A stretch of 64,000 nucleotides of DNA. Origin: Microbacterium sp. AG238. GTDB lineage: Bacteria > Actinomycetota > Actinomycetes > Actinomycetales > Microbacteriaceae. The DNA is taken from assembly GCF_003610405.1 (NCBI RefSeq), contig NZ_RAQC01000001.1, forward strand, positions 2,170,001 to 2,234,000. The letters run 5' to 3'. The notes below the pieces were generated by a model. The model had not been told where the DNA came from, made no database searches, and worked only from the letters and a program-made list of their open reading frames with translations. Below are positions 61,094 through 64,000 of this stretch, piece after piece (within the stretch, counting starts at the first letter, position 1; each line of letters starts with the position of its first letter). Both the position numbers and the translations under genes were made by a program.

Positions 61094-62629
61094 GTGGATT
61101 ACCCCGAACTCAGCGAGGAGATCCTGCCGCTCGTCGGCGGCTCGCAGAACATCGCCTCGTACACCAACTGCATGACGCGCCTGCGGCTGAACCTGCACGA
61201 CCCCTCGAAGGCGGATGTCGCGGCGCTCCGGCGTCTGACCGGCGTGATGGGCGTCGTCGACGGCCCGCAGCTGCAGGTCGTCGTCGGTCCCGGTCACGCG
61301 CAGCGTCTGCGCGACGCTTTCGCCGAGGTCGTCGATGCCCCCGCCGAGGCCCCCGTCGACGATCCCGACGACGAGGTGGCCGACATCGCGGCGGCCGCGG
61401 CGGGGAGCCGGGCCACAGGCGCGCGGGCATCCGGCGGCGGTGAGCCCGTCGACGCGGTGACCGACCTGCGCACGCTCCAGCAGGAGAACACGCAGAAGGT
61501 GAAGTCGCGGCATACCTCGCGGGTGCACGGGCTCTTCCGTCACATCGCGAACATCTTCGTGCCCATCATCCCCGGGTTCATCGCGTGCGGACTCGTCGTG
61601 GCGATCGGCAACATCTGGAAGCTCATCGACCCCGGCGTCGCCGCCAACCCGTGGTTCCTGGTGTTCGCTGCGCTCGGCACGATCGTCGTCGCCTCGCTCA
61701 ACCTGATCGTGGGACTGAACACGGCGAAGGAGTTCGGCGGCACTCCGGTGCTCGGCCTCATCGCCGGCGCCATCTCGTACCTCCCGGCGCTCGCCGGCAT
61801 CGCCGCGACGACCGCCGCCGACGGCACGGTGACTCCTGCCCAGCCGCTCGTGCTCCCGCTGTTCGGCGAGCTGAAGCCGGCGCTCGGTGGCATCATCGGC
61901 GTCATGGTGACGGCGTGGCTGTTCACCGTGATCGAGAAGTGGATCCGCAAGCGCGTCCCGGCCTGGGCCGACCTCTTCGTCGTCCCGGTCGTCACGCTCC
62001 TCGTCGGAGCCGTCATCTGCATCTTCGTGATCATGCCGATCTCGGGTCTGCTCATGCAGGGCATCAACTGGCTGCTCATCGACTTCGCGCTCGAGCGCGG
62101 CGGCGTCATCGGCGGATACCTGCTGTCGTCGCTGTTCCTGCCGCTCGTCATGCTCGGCATCCATCAGGGCCTGACGCCGATCCACGCGCAGCTCATCACC
62201 GACCACGGCTTCACCGAGCTGCTTCCGGTGCTCGCGATGGCCGGCGCCGGTGAGGTCGGCATGGCGATCGCGATCTTCCTCAAGACCAAGAGCACCCGGC
62301 TGAAGAACATCATCCGCGCCGCCCTGCCGATCGGTGTGCTCGGCGTCGGCGAACCCCTCATCTACGGCGTCTCGCTGCCGCTGTTCTACCCGCTCATCAC
62401 CGCGTGCCTCGGCGGTGGCTTCGGTGGCGCCTTCGTCGCCTTCGGCATCCAGGCCTCCGGCGGATTCGGTGCCGGGGCGCTGGGCCTCTCGGGCGTGCTC
62501 ATGACTGCGGTCATCACCAACGGCGCGTGGCTCTGGTACGTCGGCGGCCTCGTGATCTCGTACATCATGGGCTTCGTCTTGACCTGGTTCTTCGGGTTCA
62601 AAGAGCACATGGTCGAGCGGCTCGGCTGA
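61094..62629 (+). CDS. murP: PTS EIIBC component for N-acetylmuramic acid (MurP type)
   Basis: 511 residues. EIIB domain with phosphorylated Cys26 in YTNCMTRLRL; Ala/Asp linker (about 85-120); EIIC with about ten membrane segments and the GVGEPLIYGVSLPLFYPL motif. Belongs to the glucose/MurNAc superfamily. No EIIA domain, so it needs EIIA-Glc from elsewhere, as described for MurP. Specificity is inferred from murQ and mupG on either side. GTG at 61094 with GGAAGGAA before it. The gap after murQ (61018-61093) holds only a CA/CC-rich run. Confidence 0.9.
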   Translation: MDYPELSEEILPLVGGSQNIASYTNCMTRLRLNLHDPSKADVAALRRLTGVMGVVDGPQLQVVVGPGHAQRLRDAFAEVVDAPAEAPVDDPDDEVADIAAAAAGSRATGARASGGGEPVDAVTDLRTLQQENTQKVKSRHTSRVHGLFRHIANIFVPIIPGFIACGLVVAIGNIWKLIDPGVAANPWFLVFAALGTIVVASLNLIVGLNTAKEFGGTPVLGLIAGAISYLPALAGIAATTAADGTVTPAQPLVLPLFGELKPALGGIIGVMVTAWLFTVIEKWIRKRVPAWADLFVVPVVTLLVGAVICIFVIMPISGLLMQGINWLLIDFALERGGVIGGYLLSSLFLPLVMLGIHQGLTPIHAQLITDHGFTELLPVLAMAGAGEVGMAIAIFLKTKSTRLKNIIRAALPIGVLGVGEPLIYGVSLPLFYPLITACLGGGFGGAFVAFGIQASGGFGAGALGLSGVLMTAVITNGAWLWYVGGLVISYIMGFVLTWFFGFKEHMVERLG

Positions 62630-62644
62630 GACAGGAGCGTCCGC

Positions 62645-63712
62645 ATGCTGTTCTCGATCTACCCCACGGATGCCGCCGCCACTCGGCGGGCCGTCATCGA
62701 CCAGGTGCTCGCGACGGCACCGCGCCCGGCGCCGGCCGGCTCCGGCGACGAGCGGATGCTGTTCACCTCGCTGCACATGGTCGACACGGGTGAACTCGCC
62801 GTCTTCGGCGAGGTGCTGCGTGCGGCGCACGACGACGATGGCGTGACCTTCTGCGCCGACGTCTCGCCCGTCGCGCTCGAGCACGTCGTCGCCGGTGACG
62901 AAGGATGGGGGTGGCTGTCGCGCCGGGGCATCACGGCGCTGCGGCTCGACTACGGCTTCGGAGTCGACGAGATCCGTCGGGTCGCCGAGGCGTCGGGATG
63001 CCGGATCGCCGTCAACGCGAGCACGGTCGACGCGGCCTTCCTCGACGAGTTGGCGGGACTGCCCGTCTGGGGATGGCACAACTTCTATCCGCGACCCGAG
63101 ACCGGGCTGACCGCGTCGTTCCTCGTGACGCAGTCGCGGCTGTTCCTCGACCGGGGGATTCCGGTTCTCGCGTTCATCCCCGGCGAGGGCGAGCTGCGGG
63201 CGCCGTTGCACCTCGGGCTGCCGACGCTCGAGGAGCAGCGGCACCGCAACGCGTGGCGTTCGTACGTGCAGCTGCGGCGGCTCGTTCCCGAGGCGGTCGT
63301 CGTCTGCGCCGAGGGCGTGGTCGCCGATGACCACGCGGACTGGATCGCGCAGTTCGAGGCGACGGGCACGGTGACGCTCCCGGTCGTGGGGCTGGACGCC
63401 GCGGCATCCGTCCTGCTGGAGCGGCCCTGGCGGTTGCGGGTCGAGGATGCGACGGCGGCGTTCCGGCTGGACGAGACGCGCGGCGGCATACGTCCGTCCC
63501 GCACCCGCAACGCGGACTCGCGTGAGCGTGGCAGCCTGCAGGTCGACCTCGACGCCTATGGCCGGTACCGGGGCGAGGTGCACCTCATGCGCACCGATCG
63601 TCCGCTCGACGCGGGCCAGGCGCGCATCGGCGAGGTCGCCGCCCCGTACCGCGGGATCGTCGACGATCTGCGCCCCGGCCAGACCGTCCGCCTGATCCCT
63701 CTCGCCGCCTGA
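62645..63712 (+). CDS. mupG: MupG-like 6-phospho-N-acetylmuramidase (DUF871, GH170)
   Basis: 355 residues. DUF871 TIM-barrel (LFSIYPTDAAATRRAVIDQV; TFCADVSPVALEHV; WHNFYPRPETGLTASFLV) with the Asp/Glu pair region DYGFG and ASTVDAAFLDEL. MupG cleaves MurNAc-6-phosphate-GlcNAc to the two sugars in the cytoplasm; its product goes to MurQ. The C-terminal cyclophilin-like part (about 245-355) matches the family. ATG at 62645, 15 bases after the PTS gene with ACAGGAGCG in front. Confidence 0.9.
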   Translation: MLFSIYPTDAAATRRAVIDQVLATAPRPAPAGSGDERMLFTSLHMVDTGELAVFGEVLRAAHDDDGVTFCADVSPVALEHVVAGDEGWGWLSRRGITALRLDYGFGVDEIRRVAEASGCRIAVNASTVDAAFLDELAGLPVWGWHNFYPRPETGLTASFLVTQSRLFLDRGIPVLAFIPGEGELRAPLHLGLPTLEEQRHRNAWRSYVQLRRLVPEAVVVCAEGVVADDHADWIAQFEATGTVTLPVVGLDAAASVLLERPWRLRVEDATAAFRLDETRGGIRPSRTRNADSRERGSLQVDLDAYGRYRGEVHLMRTDRPLDAGQARIGEVAAPYRGIVDDLRPGQTVRLIPLAA

Positions 63713-63724
63713 CCCGGCCCTCCT

Positions 63725-63791
63725 CCCGTCGACTCGCCACGAACTGCGGAGCCCGGGGTGCCCGCATCCGCACTCTCCGGCGACTCGACGG
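63725..63791. repeat. 67-bp intergenic hairpin repeat, copy 3
   Basis: CCCGTCGACTCGCC faces GGCGACTCGACGG with one mismatch; the inner sequence ACGAACTGCGGAGCCCGG is almost that of the other copies. It stands 12 bases after mupG, so again at an operon end. Confidence 0.82.
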
Positions 63792-63820
63792 TTCTCTGGG
63801 TGGCGACATACGCTCGGGGC

Positions 63821-64000
63821 GTGCTGAACGGGGATGGCGAAGAGCCGCTGGAAGGCGGCAATGCGAGCGGCAGCGTGGTGCGCGTCGGCGACACCGTGCG
63901 CAAGACATGGACGGCGTCGACCCCCAGCGTCATCGCCTTCGTCGAGGCGCTCCGCGCGCAGGACGTCGACGCTCCTGAGCCCCGCGGGCGCGACGAGGCC
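63821..64000 (+). CDS. Aminoglycoside phosphotransferase-like protein (cut by window)
   Basis: 60 N-terminal residues visible from GTG 63821; no stop before the edge. The text LEGGNASGSVVRVGDTVRKT with WTASTPSVIAFVEAL resembles the start of APH/phosphotransferase-family proteins common in actinobacteria, which act on small molecules or fructosamines. The catalytic part lies outside. No clear ribosome site, so a leaderless start is possible. Confidence 0.7.
   Translation, partial: MLNGDGEEPLEGGNASGSVVRVGDTVRKTWTASTPSVIAFVEALRAQDVDAPEPRGRDEA

Noticed and set aside
60968..63583. 871-codon minus-strand open frame across murP and mupG
   Set aside because: Antisense to two genes with clear family motifs; composition (Arg, Asp, His, Glu) is typical of a shadow frame. 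Similar frames at 37075-39369 and 30124-31905 were rejected for the same reason.

Overview
The window is high-GC DNA packed with short-spaced genes, many of which start at GTG. Gene content and order fit an actinobacterium of the family Microbacteriaceae, most probably Microbacterium. This is inferred from the content: a compact actinobacterial flagellar cluster, a zinc-free L28-L33-S14 operon and a DtxR/IdeR-type box. No database was consulted. The left edge cuts flgE and the right edge cuts an aminoglycoside-phosphotransferase-like gene.

1-17.6 kb is a flagellar cluster. A minus-strand block reads fliA, fliD, fliS, a fliT-position gene, flgB, flgC, fliE, fliF, fliG, fliH, fliI, fliJ, fliK, flgD, flgE. 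A plus-strand block reads flgN, flgK, flgL, fliW. Flagellin lies apart on the minus strand, next to an ATP-grasp ligase gene. Three promoters share the exact form TAAC-N15-GCCGATAG, and a near match (TTAC) precedes flgB, so FliA (sigma-28) probably drives flagellin, fliD, flgNKL and perhaps the basal-body operon. The export gate, the switch proteins FliM and FliN, the motor genes and csrA are not in the window.

17.7-28 kb is rich in zinc-related genes: an ABC ATPase and permease of the ZnuC/ZnuB type without a binding protein, a Fur-family regulator (probably Zur), a DUF318-type permease with a His-rich TIGR03943-type partner, and the cysteine-poor (zinc-independent) ribosomal proteins L28, L33 and S14. 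Among them lie a beta-propeller-like exported protein, an alkyladenine DNA glycosylase and a large DEAH-type helicase with an unusual hydrophobic segment near its C-terminus. 28-37.3 kb holds housekeeping and accessory genes: HU, a CopD-CtaG fusion, a PIF1-like helicase, an iron-regulated heme oxygenase with a DUF2470 partner, and a serine-hydrolase-like lipoprotein that has lost its catalytic residues.

37.6-56.7 kb is the most interesting part. Sixteen plus-strand genes, thirteen of them joined by 4-base start/stop overlaps, appear to form one pathway: oligopeptide ABC uptake (five genes), a proline iminopeptidase, an Xaa-Pro peptidase, a GH127-type beta-L-arabinofuranosidase without a signal peptide, then a full trans-4-hydroxy-L-proline catabolic route (epimerase, three-subunit D-hydroxyproline dehydrogenase, pyrroline-hydroxycarboxylate deaminase, alpha-ketoglutarate semialdehyde dehydrogenase) with a GntR regulator. 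The combination suggests uptake and complete intracellular breakdown of arabinosylated hydroxyproline-rich peptides, such as fragments of plant extensins. The palindrome GTGCAATTGCAC stands before the transporter genes, and an 11/12 copy stands before the catabolic half.

56.7-64 kb contains a small Cys-rich protein, a persulfide-response pair (CoA-disulfide reductase-rhodanese and a CstR-like repressor with a perfect operator), and a MurNAc salvage locus (RpiR regulator, MurQ, MurP, MupG). Three copies of a 67-68 bp hairpin repeat lie at gene ends in this part.
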